A stretch of DNA of 64,000 nt from an uncultured Paracoccaceae bacterium (GTDB taxonomy: Bacteria > Pseudomonadota > Alphaproteobacteria > Rhodobacterales > Rhodobacteraceae), in assembly GCA_947501355.1 (NCBI GenBank), contig CANMVA010000001.1, positions 938,001 to 1,002,000 of the forward strand, given 5' to 3'. Shown piece by piece: positions 16,593 through 25,362 of this stretch; the stretch's first letter is position 1; the number at the start of each line of letters is the position of its first letter. Both the position numbers and the translations under genes were made by a program. The notes beneath the pieces are model-generated. The model did not search any database. It was not told the DNA's origin and saw only the letters and a program-made list of their open reading frames with translations.

Positions 16593-18782
16593 GTGACCTC
16601 CCTTTTGAAAAAAGCTCTCTCTGATGCGCTGGCGGCGCGTGATTATACTTCTTTGACCCCGGTTCAGGAGGCTGTGACCAAGCCTGAACTGGAAGGCGCG
16701 GATATGCTTGTCTCGGCCCAGACGGGATCGGGCAAGACGGTGGGCTTTGGTCTAGCGATTGCGCCGACCGTGTTGGAGGGAGAACGGTTTGAGGCCGCGG
16801 GCGCGCCGTTGGCGTTGATCGTCGCGCCGACGCGCGAGTTGGCGATGCAGGTCAAGCGGGAGCTGGCTTGGCTTTATGCGCAAGCGGGTGTGGTCATGGC
16901 GTCTTGCGTGGGCGGCATGGACATGCGCGACGAGCGGCGCGCGCTGGAGCGCGGGGCGCATATGGTGGTGGCGACGCCGGGGCGGTTGCGCGACCACATC
17001 ATGCGCGGGTCGATTGATCTGAGCGGCGTGCGCGCGGTGGTTCTTGATGAAGCGGACGAGATGCTTGATCTGGGGTTCCGGGAAGATCTTGAGTTCATTC
17101 TGGGCGAGGCGCCTGAGGAGCGTCAGACGCTCTTGTTCTCGGCCACGGTGCCGCGGGCGATTGCCAAGCTGGCGGAGAGCTATCAGCGCGATGCGGTGCG
17201 GGTGGAGACGGTGTCGGGCGCGTCGCAGCATGCGGATATCGAGTATCGCGCGATGGCTGTTTCGGCGCGGGATGGCGAGAACGCGATCATCAACGTGTTG
17301 CGCTTCTTTGAGGCGCCCAATGCGATTGTCTTTTGCAATACGCGGGCGATGGTCAACCGGCTGACGACGCGGCTGTCGAACCGGGGGTTCCCGGTTGTGG
17401 CGCTGTCGGGGGAGTTGACACAGAGCGAGCGGACCCATGCGTTGCAGGCGATGCGCGACGGGCGTGCGCGGGTGTGTGTGGCGACGGATGTGGCGGCGCG
17501 GGGGATTGATTTGCCGAACCTGGACTTGGTCGTGCATGCGGAATTGCCGTCGAGCCATGAGACGCTTTTGCACCGGTCGGGTCGCACCGGGCGCGCGGGG
17601 CGCAAGGGCGTGTCTGCGCTGATTGTTCCGCCTGCCGCGCGCAAGAAGGCGGAGCGGATTTTGCACTTTGCCAAGCTGAAGGCGGAGTGGGGGGAGGCGC
17701 CCTCGGCCGAGGAGGTGACTGCGGCGGATGAAGCGCGGATGGTTGAGGATCCGGCATGGCTGGAAGAGATCCCCGGGTCAGATATCGGGGCGGTGAATAT
17801 GCTGGTGGGGCGGTTTGCGCCCGAGCAGATCGCGGCGGCGTATTTGCGGCTTTATCATGCGCATCACACGCCGCCCGAAGAGCTGTCGGCGGTGGATGCG
17901 AAACCTGCGCCGCGCAAGGCGTTTGGGCCGTCGGTCTGGTTTTCTGTCGCCGGTGGGCGTGCCGCAGACGCGGAGCCGCGGCGGTTGTTGCCGATGCTGT
18001 GCAAGGCCGGCGGGCTGACGAAGGATGATATCGGGGCCATTCGGGTGCAGCAGGACGTGTCTTATGTCGAGCTGCGCGAAGGGGCTGTGGACGGGTTCCT
18101 ATCAGAGCTGGGTGAGGCGATGACTGTTGAGGATGGCGCGCAGGTTGTGCGTCTGGACAAGGCGCCGGATTTGGGGCCCGGCGGTGGGAAGCCCGGTGGG
18201 TTCAAAGGCAAGCCGCGCGGGCCGAAGCGAGAGTATGGGGATAAGCCACGCGGGCCGAAGCGGGACTTTGCGGAGGGGCCACGCAAGCCCAAGCGGGAGT
18301 GGGACGGTGAGGATAAGCCGCGCAAGCCCAAGCGGGAGTATGAGGACAAACCGCGCAAGCCTAGGGCGGAGAAGGCTTCGGAGGGGACGACGACTCCGGT
18401 GGATTGGAATGATGCGCCGACACCTCGGGTGAAGAAGCCGAAGGGGGCTCCGAAAGGGGGCGCTCCGAAGCAGCGGTCGAAAGAGCGGCGGGAGTATGAT
18501 GGGGCGGTCGCGCCTAAGCGGCGGTCGGATGGCGATGGGCCGAAGCGGCGGAGTTTTGACGACAAGCCGAAGCGGCGTACGGAGGGTGATGGCACGCCCA
18601 AGCGCGCGTTTGAGGGGGGCGGCAAGCCGAAGCGGCGGTCGGATGCGGCGGATACGAGCAAGCGGTTTGAGCGGCCTGGGAAGAAGGGGCCTCCGCCGCC
18701 GAAGGGCAAGCCGAGCAGTAAGAAGAACCGGGCGCGGGCTGCGGCGAAGGGTGGTAATTCGGTGCCGAAACGGCGCGGTTAG
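16593..18782 (+). CDS. DEAD-box RNA helicase with DbpA-like domain and basic repeat tail
   Basis: A 729-aa ATP-dependent RNA helicase starting at GTG. Motifs are AQTGSGKT (I), PTRELAMQV (Ia), VVATPGRLRDHI, VLDEADEMLDLGF (II), SATVPRAI (III), ATDVAARGIDL (V) and HRSGRTGRAGRKG (VI). Residues ~450-510 resemble the DbpA RNA-binding domain (WFSVAGG...DIGAIRVQQDVSYVEL). From ~525 the tail is a long low-complexity stretch of repeated GPKRE/KPKRE/KRRS units, strongly basic. Likely roles are ribosome assembly or cold-stress RNA remodelling. It converges with the FMN dehydrogenase gene with a 4-bp overlap. Confidence 0.93.
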   Translation: MTSLLKKALSDALAARDYTSLTPVQEAVTKPELEGADMLVSAQTGSGKTVGFGLAIAPTVLEGERFEAAGAPLALIVAPTRELAMQVKRELAWLYAQAGVVMASCVGGMDMRDERRALERGAHMVVATPGRLRDHIMRGSIDLSGVRAVVLDEADEMLDLGFREDLEFILGEAPEERQTLLFSATVPRAIAKLAESYQRDAVRVETVSGASQHADIEYRAMAVSARDGENAIINVLRFFEAPNAIVFCNTRAMVNRLTTRLSNRGFPVVALSGELTQSERTHALQAMRDGRARVCVATDVAARGIDLPNLDLVVHAELPSSHETLLHRSGRTGRAGRKGVSALIVPPAARKKAERILHFAKLKAEWGEAPSAEEVTAADEARMVEDPAWLEEIPGSDIGAVNMLVGRFAPEQIAAAYLRLYHAHHTPPEELSAVDAKPAPRKAFGPSVWFSVAGGRAADAEPRRLLPMLCKAGGLTKDDIGAIRVQQDVSYVELREGAVDGFLSELGEAMTVEDGAQVVRLDKAPDLGPGGGKPGGFKGKPRGPKREYGDKPRGPKRDFAEGPRKPKREWDGEDKPRKPKREYEDKPRKPRAEKASEGTTTPVDWNDAPTPRVKKPKGAPKGGAPKQRSKERREYDGAVAPKRRSDGDGPKRRSFDDKPKRRTEGDGTPKRAFEGGGKPKRRSDAADTSKRFERPGKKGPPPPKGKPSSKKNRARAAAKGGNSVPKRRG

Positions 18783-19900
18783 GGGGGTGCCAGCGCGGTT
18801 TCGGTGACGTCGTTGATGTCGCGCAGGCCAAGCTGGGCGAGGGTGATGCTGGTCTCGTCCCGGAGGACTTCTGTCAGGGCATCGAGGCCGCGCGCGCCGT
18901 CGGCGGCGATGGCGTAGGAGAAGGGGCGGCCGAGGAAGGCGAAGTTGGCGCCGAGGGCGTAGGCTTTGACGATATCCTCGCCAGAGCGCAGGCCGCTGTC
19001 GAAGAAAAGCGGCATGTCGGGGCCGACGGCTTTGCGGATGGCGGGGAGCGCATGGGCCGGGGCTATGGCCCCGTCGAACTGGCGACCGCCATGGCTGGAC
19101 ACCTGAATGGCATCGACGCCGAGGGATTGCAGTTTGAGCGCGTCATCGGCGCTGAGTACGCCTTTCACGACCAGATTGCCGGACCAGTCGTCGCGCATTT
19201 TGGCGAGCATGTCCCAGTTCGCTCCGGCGCGGCTGCTGGTGCGATCGAAGGCGCCGTTCTTGCCGCCGAAATTGCCCATCTCGGGCTTGCCGTGGATCAG
19301 TTGCGGGATTGACCAGCCGGGATGGCAGGCGAAATCGAAGACCTGACGCGGCCCCATGCGGAAGGGCATTTTGAAGCCGCGGCGCAGCTCGCGGGGGCGG
19401 CGTCCGACCTCGGGGACATCGACGGTGAGGACGAGGGTCTCAAAGCCAGCGGCCTGCGCGCGGGTGACGAGGGGGCCAGGGCCGTCGGTGCTGGAGCTGA
19501 CGTAGAGTTGGAACCATGCGTGGCCGTCGGACCAGTCGATCATTTGTTCCAGCGAGGTGGAGGCGACGGTGGAGACGCCGACGGGGATGCGGTTTTTCGC
19601 GGCGAGTTTGGCGAGCCAGCGGTCGGCATGGGGCGAGGTGAGATTGCACATGCCCATGGGGGCGATGCCGAAGGGAAGGCCTGTTTCTTTACCGAAGAGC
19701 GTCGTGGTGAGCGAGCGGTGTTCGACCCCGTTCAGGATGCGCGGTTGCAGTGGCGTGGCGCGCAGGGCGGCGCGGCCTGCGGCTTCGCCGTGACCGGAGC
19801 CAGCGGCCCCGTCGATATAGTCGAAGACCATCCACGGCAGGCGACGCTTGGCGATGCGGCGCGCGTCGTCATAGCAGTGGATGGAGCGGTCCCGCAGCAT
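18779..19900 (-). CDS. FMN-dependent 2-hydroxyacid dehydrogenase, candidate sulfolactate dehydrogenase
   Basis: A 373-aa TIM-barrel flavoprotein of the lactate dehydrogenase/glycolate oxidase family. Seen are FDYIDGAAGSG near the start, PFGIAPMGM, WFQLYVSS, LVVKGVLSADDA (FMN lysine), SSHGGRQFDGAIAP with the catalytic His and Arg, and FFDSGLRSGEDIVKA. The chosen ATG gives the normal family length; longer in-frame starts overlap comE. It is 11 bp after comE. Because ComDE decarboxylates sulfopyruvate, oxidation of sulfolactate to sulfopyruvate is the natural reaction. Lactate or mandelate oxidation remains possible. Confidence 0.88.
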   Translation of the reverse strand: MLRDRSIHCYDDARRIAKRRLPWMVFDYIDGAAGSGHGEAAGRAALRATPLQPRILNGVEHRSLTTTLFGKETGLPFGIAPMGMCNLTSPHADRWLAKLAAKNRIPVGVSTVASTSLEQMIDWSDGHAWFQLYVSSSTDGPGPLVTRAQAAGFETLVLTVDVPEVGRRPRELRRGFKMPFRMGPRQVFDFACHPGWSIPQLIHGKPEMGNFGGKNGAFDRTSSRAGANWDMLAKMRDDWSGNLVVKGVLSADDALKLQSLGVDAIQVSSHGGRQFDGAIAPAHALPAIRKAVGPDMPLFFDSGLRSGEDIVKAYALGANFAFLGRPFSYAIAADGARGLDALTEVLRDETSITLAQLGLRDINDVTETALAPP

Positions 19901-19911
19901 GTGCTGCTGGC

Positions 19912-20466
19912 CTAGGCCTTGACGGCGGTCATGAAGCGGTCGCGGATCACGACGGGGTCTTTGGTGATAACCGGCAGCTTGATGTTGCCGCTTTCGCATT
20001 TGCAGACGATGATCGTCATCTTGCCGCTGTCGAGGGCGGCTTGCAGGGTTTTGCCCGTATCCTCGGCGGCGCATTCGACCACGTTTTCGCAGCCGCAAGC
20101 GGAGGCGACGGCGGCGAGCGAGGTTTTCTTGCCCGCATAGGTCGGCTGATCGCCGGTTGAGCCGTAAGAGCCGTTGTCGACGATGAGCAGGATGAAGTTG
20201 TCGGCCACGTTGTTGGCGATGGTCGGCAAGGTGCCGAAATTGGTCAGCACAGAGCCGTCGCCGTCGATGGAGATGACGGGCTTATCTTGCGCCATGGCCA
20301 GCCCAAGTCCGATGGAGGAGGCGAGCCCCATGGTGCCGAGCATGTAGAAGTTGGTTGGCTGGTCGTCGATCATGTGCAGCTCTTGGCTGGGCAGACCGAT
20401 GTTACAGATCACGAGGTGGTCGCGGATGATGGGCGCGATATCGCGCAGAACGTCAGAGCGGATCAT
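19912..20466 (-). CDS. comE: sulfopyruvate decarboxylase beta subunit
   Basis: A 184-aa ThDP-binding subunit. The cofactor motif is ISIDGDGSVLTNFGTLPTIANN (GDG to NN), preceded by FYMLGTMGLASSIGLGLA. Length and split into two small subunits match ComE of ComDE, which decarboxylates 3-sulfopyruvate to sulfoacetaldehyde, the substrate of Xsc found 16 kb away. Phosphonopyruvate decarboxylase is a close relative, but no phosphonate genes are near. Translation is coupled to comD by an ATGA overlap. Confidence 0.85.
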   Translation of the reverse strand: MIRSDVLRDIAPIIRDHLVICNIGLPSQELHMIDDQPTNFYMLGTMGLASSIGLGLAMAQDKPVISIDGDGSVLTNFGTLPTIANNVADNFILLIVDNGSYGSTGDQPTYAGKKTSLAAVASACGCENVVECAAEDTGKTLQAALDSGKMTIIVCKCESGNIKLPVITKDPVVIRDRFMTAVKA

Positions 20467-20969
20467 TGGTCGCCATAGCCTCCCCAGAAGGACGCGTCGG
20501 TCAGGATCGCGACGGGTTTGTTGCACATGAAGGTGTATTTCAGGATCGTGTCGAATTCGTCGGCGTCACTTTCGCGGTGAAAGTGATAGGTCGGGATGTG
20601 CAGCTGGTTCAAAAGCGCCTTGGTGTGCACGGCCATTTCGACTTGGCAGGAGACGGGTTCGCGCAGCTCGCCCCGGTAGCTGATGAGCATGGGCAACGGC
20701 ATGCGGTAAAACTGGGTCAGCGTCACAAGCGTGTTGATCGTTACGCCAATCGCGGTGTTCTGCATGATGATCGCGGGGCGTTTGCCGCCCATGAACGCGC
20801 CTGCACACAGGCCCATCCCTTCGTCTTCCTTGTTGGCTGGGACGTGGTGGATTTCGGGGCGGGCTTCGACTTCGTCGATCACGCCGGCCAGCTGCTTGCA
20901 GGGCACGGTGGTGATGAAGGACACGTCATTGGCGATGAAGTCATCGACGAGTTTGGAACTGATGGACAT
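20463..20969 (-). CDS. comD: sulfopyruvate decarboxylase alpha subunit
   Basis: A 168-aa pyrimidine-domain subunit of a ThDP decarboxylase. The catalytic Glu region VPANKEDEGMGLCAGAFMGGKRPAIIMQNTAIG is typical of ComD, and the tail SFWGGYGDQ closes the domain. It is the first gene of comD-comE-FMN dehydrogenase and diverges from a LysR gene. Together with comE it would form the heteromeric sulfopyruvate decarboxylase of sulfolactate and cysteate breakdown. Confidence 0.85.
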   Translation of the reverse strand: MSISSKLVDDFIANDVSFITTVPCKQLAGVIDEVEARPEIHHVPANKEDEGMGLCAGAFMGGKRPAIIMQNTAIGVTINTLVTLTQFYRMPLPMLISYRGELREPVSCQVEMAVHTKALLNQLHIPTYHFHRESDADEFDTILKYTFMCNKPVAILTDASFWGGYGDQ

Positions 20970-21044
20970 GGCGGCTCCGGGGTTGTTTGGGGTTGGTTTC
21001 GCCCTAAACGGAAATTTGTGCCAGTCATAAATTTTTGGCTTTTG

Positions 21045-21061
21045 CTAAAGCATTGCTTTAG
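21045..21061. promoter_or_regulatory. 17-bp palindrome CTAAAGCATTGCTTTAG, putative LysR operator
   Basis: Perfect 7-bp arms around ATT in the 111-bp divergent region between comD and lysR, 19 bp before the lysR start. It contains the T-N11-A arrangement seen in LysR sites, so it is the best candidate for control of both comDE and lysR. Confidence 0.6.
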
Positions 21062-21080
21062 TGAGGTTGGAGGAGGTCTG

Positions 21081-21965
21081 ATGTCGATCACGCTGTTCAG
21101 AACGCTGGTTGCGGTTGCCCGGACGGGGAGCTTTCGGGGCGCTGCCGCCGCAGTGAGTGTCACCGATGCGGCTGTGGGCCAGCAAATGAGGCGGTTGGAG
21201 GATCAGTTGGGTGTTGCCCTGTTTGATCGGTCCGAGAAGACGCCACGGTTGAACCAGTTGGGCAAAGCGCTGGTGCCAAAGGCGCAGGCGGTTGTCGCTG
21301 CGTATGACACGATCCTTGATGATCTGACCGGTGATCCGCGCATGATTGGGGAGCTGACCCTGGGGGCGGTTCCGTCGACCATTCGAGGGTTGATCCCGCA
21401 GACGGCCAAGCGATTGGTCGGGCTTTATCCGGACCTGCATATCCGCGTGGTGCCGGGCTTGTCGCCCGATCTGTTGGAGCAGGTGGAGCAAGGCGTGCTG
21501 GACGCCGCCGTTCTAAGCGCGCCTGCGCGGGTGACGGAGCGGTTGAACTGGATGCCGTTCTTTGAGGAAGAGCTGGTGTTGCTGACCGCCCCTTCTGTGA
21601 CCGAGACGGACCCGCGCCGTATTCTGGCGACGCAGCCCTATATTCGGCACACGCGCAAGGCGGCGGTGGGTGAGCTGGCTGACGCGTGGCTTTTTGCGCA
21701 AGGCATTACGGTGCAGGACGCGATGGAGATGGGGTCTTTGGAGAATGTCGTCAGCATGGTCGCGCATGATCTGGGTGTGTCCGTCGTGCCCAATATGTGT
21801 GTGCCCGATGCGAGCTTTGCGGGGTTGCGCAAACTGACGCTTGGCCCGGATGCGCCGTCGCGCGTTTTGGGGATTCTGACGAGGGCGGATTGCTCGAAGC
21901 TACAGCTTGTAAGGCGGTTTCTGGAACAGGTGAGCGCCGTTGCAACGGGCGATTTGCCTAAGTAA
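21081..21965 (+). CDS. LysR family regulator, likely of the comDE unit
   Basis: A 294-aa LysR regulator with HTH TLVAVARTGSFRGAAAAVSVTDAAVGQQMRRLEDQLGVALF and a CbbR/CysB-type effector domain starting ELTLGAVPSTIRGLIPQ. The start follows GGAGGAGGT. The same frame is open far upstream, but there it covers comD on the other strand and is not coding. Divergence from comDE and a palindrome between them point to control of sulfopyruvate metabolism. The inducer is unknown. Confidence 0.9.
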   Translation: MSITLFRTLVAVARTGSFRGAAAAVSVTDAAVGQQMRRLEDQLGVALFDRSEKTPRLNQLGKALVPKAQAVVAAYDTILDDLTGDPRMIGELTLGAVPSTIRGLIPQTAKRLVGLYPDLHIRVVPGLSPDLLEQVEQGVLDAAVLSAPARVTERLNWMPFFEEELVLLTAPSVTETDPRRILATQPYIRHTRKAAVGELADAWLFAQGITVQDAMEMGSLENVVSMVAHDLGVSVVPNMCVPDASFAGLRKLTLGPDAPSRVLGILTRADCSKLQLVRRFLEQVSAVATGDLPK

Positions 21966-21995
21966 TGCTGTGTTTTGAGGCAGTCTTTCGAAATA

Positions 21996-22024
21996 ATTGA
22001 AACTCAAAATATTTAAGATTGAAA
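21996..22024 (+). promoter_or_regulatory. AT-rich promoter region with two ATTGAAA direct repeats
   Basis: The 255-bp stretch between lysR and the ABC binding-protein gene begins with a very AT-rich block holding two ATTGAAA direct repeats 22 bp apart (two helical turns). It is followed by about 190 bp of GC-rich leader in which I recognise nothing. The repeats may be an activator site for the transporter operon; the evidence is only spacing. Confidence 0.25.
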
Positions 22025-22220
22025 TAAAATTTACCGTGGACTACCGTTGAGTCGATCCCGTCAGGGTCAGGCGTGTCTGATGGGCTGCGGCAGTGCAAAC
22101 GCCTCTTGTATGCGGTGGCGTCGTAAGGAAAGCTGGGACTTGCAAAACCTGTCCGGTTCGCAGAGGTCGCAAAGACCCGGCTCCGGCACAGATCACAACA
22201 GACCGACCGGGAGACTAGGA

Positions 22221-23393
22221 ATGACATTCAAAGGTATCGTAAAACTGGGCTGTGGTGCGCTGGGCACTGCGGCGGCCGTGATGGCGCTTGCAACGGCTGC
22301 GATTTCAGAGGGCCATGGCGGCGATGTGAAGATCGGCATGATCACCACGCTGACCGGTGGTGGCGCGGGTCTGGGCATCGACATTCGCGACGGCTTCATG
22401 CTGGCGGTGGAGCAATCGGGCAAGGACAATATCGAGGTTTTCGTGGAAGACGACCAGCGCAAGCCGGAGATTGCGGTGCAGCTTGCCGACAAGCTGATCC
22501 AGTCCGAGCAGGTGGATATCATGACGGGGATCGTCTGGTCGAACCTCGCATTGGCGGTGATCCCGTCTGCAACCGCACAGGGTAAAATCTATATCTCGCC
22601 CAATGCGGGGCCGACGCAATTGGCGGGCAAAGGGTGTCACGCCAATTACTTCAACGTCGCTTGGCAGAACGACAATCTGCATGAGGCTGCGGGTGCGTAT
22701 ACGAACAGCGCCGGGCTGAGCAATACGTTCATTCTGGCGCCGAACTACCCGGCGGGGCAGGACGCGCTGACCGGTTTCAAGCGGATGTATGAAGGCGAGT
22801 TGGCCGGTGAGATTTACACCAAGCTGGGCCAGACCGATTACGCCGCCGAGATCGCGCAGATCCGGGCGTCGGGCGCGGATAGTGTGTTCTTCTTCCTGCC
22901 TGGTGGCATGGGGATTTCGTTCCTCAAGCAATATGCCGATAGCGGCATCGACTTGCCGGTCGTTGGTCCTGCGTTCAGCTTTGATCAGGGTATCCTGCAA
23001 GCTGTGGGCGAAGCGGCTTTGGGTGTGAAGAACACCTCGCAATGGTCCAAGGATATCGACAACGCGGCGAACGCGGCTTTTGTCGAGACGTTTGAGGCCA
23101 AGTATGGTCGTTTGCCGTCGCTTTACGCCTCGCAAGGCTTTGATGCGGCGAACCTGATCATCAGCGCGATGGGCAAGGCCGACATCTCTGATCAGGATGC
23201 GTTCCGTGCAGCGCTGCTGGAGGCTGATTTCGACTCCGTTCGGGGTGATTTTGAGTTCGGCAACAACCAGCACCCGATTCAGGACATCTATGTGCGCGAA
23301 GTCATTCAGGAGGGCGACATCTTTACCAACAAGATCGTCAGCACCGGTCTGAGCGACCATCAGGATATCTACGCCGCCGAGTGCGCGCTGTAA
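22221..23393 (+). CDS. ABC transporter periplasmic binding protein, branched-chain/aromatic type
   Basis: A 390-aa type-I periplasmic binding protein with a signal peptide (GALGTAAAVMALATAAISEG). The mature part starts DVKIGMITTLTGGGAGLGIDIRDGFMLAVE and shows the two-lobe pattern of LivJ-like proteins (SPNAGPTQLAGKGCHANYFNVAWQNDN, NYPAGQDALTGFKRMYEGE). LivJ-like proteins in aromatic clusters often bind aromatic acids. Location next to the anthranilate and kynurenine genes suggests an aromatic ligand such as tryptophan, kynurenine or anthranilate. This is inferred from context only. Confidence 0.9.
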   Translation: MTFKGIVKLGCGALGTAAAVMALATAAISEGHGGDVKIGMITTLTGGGAGLGIDIRDGFMLAVEQSGKDNIEVFVEDDQRKPEIAVQLADKLIQSEQVDIMTGIVWSNLALAVIPSATAQGKIYISPNAGPTQLAGKGCHANYFNVAWQNDNLHEAAGAYTNSAGLSNTFILAPNYPAGQDALTGFKRMYEGELAGEIYTKLGQTDYAAEIAQIRASGADSVFFFLPGGMGISFLKQYADSGIDLPVVGPAFSFDQGILQAVGEAALGVKNTSQWSKDIDNAANAAFVETFEAKYGRLPSLYASQGFDAANLIISAMGKADISDQDAFRAALLEADFDSVRGDFEFGNNQHPIQDIYVREVIQEGDIFTNKIVSTGLSDHQDIYAAECAL

Positions 23394-23408
23394 CCTTTGG
23401 GTGTTCCT

Positions 23409-23440
23409 TGCGGGCGGTGGTTGTGAGGCTGCCGCCCGCA
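23409..23440 (+). other. intercistronic hairpin after the ABC binding-protein gene
   Basis: Perfect 9-bp arms TGCGGGCGG and CCGCCCGCA between the binding-protein and permease genes, followed by TCTTGTC without a T-run. Such stems usually protect the upstream mRNA and reduce readthrough so that binding protein is made in excess over membrane parts. Confidence 0.6.
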
Positions 23441-23459
23441 TCTTGTCAAAGGGCCTAAG

Positions 23460-24377
23460 ATGTCAACGATCCTTCTTATCGAGCAGCTTCTGAACGGGCT
23501 TCAGTTCGGGGTGATGCTGTTTTTGATGGCGGCCGGTCTGACGCTGATTTTCGGCGTGATGGGGCTGATCAATCTGGCCCATGGCTCGCTTTACATGGTG
23601 GGTGCCTTTGCGGCGGCAGGCGTTGCGGGGCTGACGGGATCCTTTGCCTTGGCGCTGATTGCGAGCCTCGCAGCCGCCGCGATGTTTGGCGCGTTGATTG
23701 AGCTGACAGTGATCCGGCGGCTCTATAAGCGCGACCATCTGGATCAGGTTCTGGCCACATTCGCGCTGATCCTCGTCTTCTCGGAAGGCACGCGCTGGGC
23801 GTTTGGGTCGTTCCCGCTGTTTCTGAACATTCCCGATATGCTGTCCGGCACGGTGATGTTGCCCGGCGGGATCGAGTATTCGCTTTACCGGCTGACGATC
23901 ATTGGGATCGGGCTGCTGGTCGCGGCGGGGCTGTTCCTTTTGATCTCGAAAACCCGCGTGGGCATGCGCATCCGGGCGGGCGAGAATGACCGGGAGATGA
24001 TCAGTGCTTTGGGCGTCGATATCTCGGTGCTTTACACGCTGGTCTTTGCGCTGGGCGCAGCGCTGGCGGGCCTGTCGGGCGCTTTGGTCGGCGCGATCCA
24101 GTCGGTCGAGGTCGGCATGGGCGAGCCGGTGCTGATCCTCGCCTTCGTGGTGATCGTGATCGGCGGCATCGGGTCGATCAAAGGAGCTTTGGCGGGGGCC
24201 ATTCTGGTCGGTGTGACGGACACGATGGGGCGCACGCTGCTGCCGGTGATTTTCGGCAGTTTCATGGACCCGTCGGCGGCGACTTCAGTCGGGTCGGCGC
24301 TGGCGTCGATGTTGATCTATATTCTGATGGCAGGGGTGCTGGTCTTCAAACCCACCGGCCTTTTCGGAGAGGCCTGA
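23460..24377 (+). CDS. branched-chain-type ABC transporter permease, LivH-like
   Basis: A 305-aa inner-membrane permease with about eight hydrophobic helices. The N-terminal LLNGLQFGVMLFLMAAGLTLIFGVMGLINLAHGSLYM and the C-terminal EPVLILAFVVIVIGGIGSIKGALAGAILVG (EAA-like loop) are standard for LivH. One base separates it from the second permease gene. It forms the heterodimeric channel with that protein for the import of the ligand caught by the binding protein. Confidence 0.93.
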   Translation: MSTILLIEQLLNGLQFGVMLFLMAAGLTLIFGVMGLINLAHGSLYMVGAFAAAGVAGLTGSFALALIASLAAAAMFGALIELTVIRRLYKRDHLDQVLATFALILVFSEGTRWAFGSFPLFLNIPDMLSGTVMLPGGIEYSLYRLTIIGIGLLVAAGLFLLISKTRVGMRIRAGENDREMISALGVDISVLYTLVFALGAALAGLSGALVGAIQSVEVGMGEPVLILAFVVIVIGGIGSIKGALAGAILVGVTDTMGRTLLPVIFGSFMDPSAATSVGSALASMLIYILMAGVLVFKPTGLFGEA

Positions 24378-24378
24378 G

Positions 24379-25362
24379 ATGCTGCGCGAGACACATCTGA
24401 ACGGGTTGCTCATGCTGGCTTTGCTGATCGTGCCACTGGCCGCTTTGGCCTTGAACGAGCCGTTCATCATCACATTGGCGACCAAAGTCACCATTCTGGC
24501 GCTGGCAGGCGTGGGCTTGAACCTTGCGCTGGGGCAAGGCGGATTGATCAGCTTCGGACACGCGATCTTCTTTGGGCTGGGGGGCTATTCGATGGGGATC
24601 CTCGCCAGCCATGCGCAAAGCTTTACCCCGCTGATGGAGGTGCCGTTTCTGATCGAAGGCACCAAGCTGATGCCGGTGATCTGGATCGTGGCGATTGCTG
24701 TGAGCTGTCTTGCGGCGCTGTTGGTGGGGCTTTTGAGCCTGCGCACCTCGGGCGTTTACTTCATCATGGTGACGCTCGCCTTTGGGCAGATGTTTTACTA
24801 TTTCGCGATTTCCTGGCCCGCTTACGGGGGCGAGGACGGCTTGGTGATCTTTGTGCGCAACGAGTTTCCGGGGCTTAACACGCTGGTGCCGATCCAGTTC
24901 TTTGGCTTATGTTTCGCGGTGCTGTGCGCGGTTCTGTTCTTCGTCTCAAAGCTGAACAAATCGGCGTTCGGGCTGGCGCTGTCGGGTGCGCATTTCAACG
25001 CCGAACGGGCAGAGACGGTGGGCATCGATATCACGCGGGTGCGCCTTGTGGCTTTTGTGATCTCTGCCGGGATCACCGGGCTGGCGGGCGCGCTTTTTGC
25101 GGACCTTAACCGCTTTGTCAGCCCCACGATGTTCAGCTGGCACACCAGCGGCCAGATCATGATCTTCATCATTCTAGGCGGTGTCGCGCGGCTTTACGGG
25201 CCTATTGCAGGGGCCGCGGTCTACATCATCTTAGAGCATTATTTGGGCGCGTTTTCAGACTATTGGCAGATTTATCTGGGACTGATCCTGCTCTTTGTCG
25301 TGCTTTTTGCCCAAGGCGGTTTGATCGGCGGTTTGAGCAAGCGGGAGGCGGCCCATGACTGA
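24379..25362 (+). CDS. branched-chain-type ABC transporter permease, LivM-like
   Basis: A 327-aa membrane permease. Family motifs are GVGLNLALGQGGLISFGHAIFFGLGGYSMG (~46-75), LLSLRTSGVYFIMVTLAFGQMFYYF and HTSGQIMIFIILGGVARLYGPIAGA near the C-terminus. The last codons overlap the start of the first ATPase gene by 8 bp. It pairs with the LivH-like permease. Confidence 0.93.
   Translation: MLRETHLNGLLMLALLIVPLAALALNEPFIITLATKVTILALAGVGLNLALGQGGLISFGHAIFFGLGGYSMGILASHAQSFTPLMEVPFLIEGTKLMPVIWIVAIAVSCLAALLVGLLSLRTSGVYFIMVTLAFGQMFYYFAISWPAYGGEDGLVIFVRNEFPGLNTLVPIQFFGLCFAVLCAVLFFVSKLNKSAFGLALSGAHFNAERAETVGIDITRVRLVAFVISAGITGLAGALFADLNRFVSPTMFSWHTSGQIMIFIILGGVARLYGPIAGAAVYIILEHYLGAFSDYWQIYLGLILLFVVLFAQGGLIGGLSKREAAHD

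Noticed and set aside
20466-21080. Upstream extension of the LysR frame over comD
   Set aside because: The LysR HTH begins right after the ATG with a good ribosome-binding site; the extension is antisense to comD.
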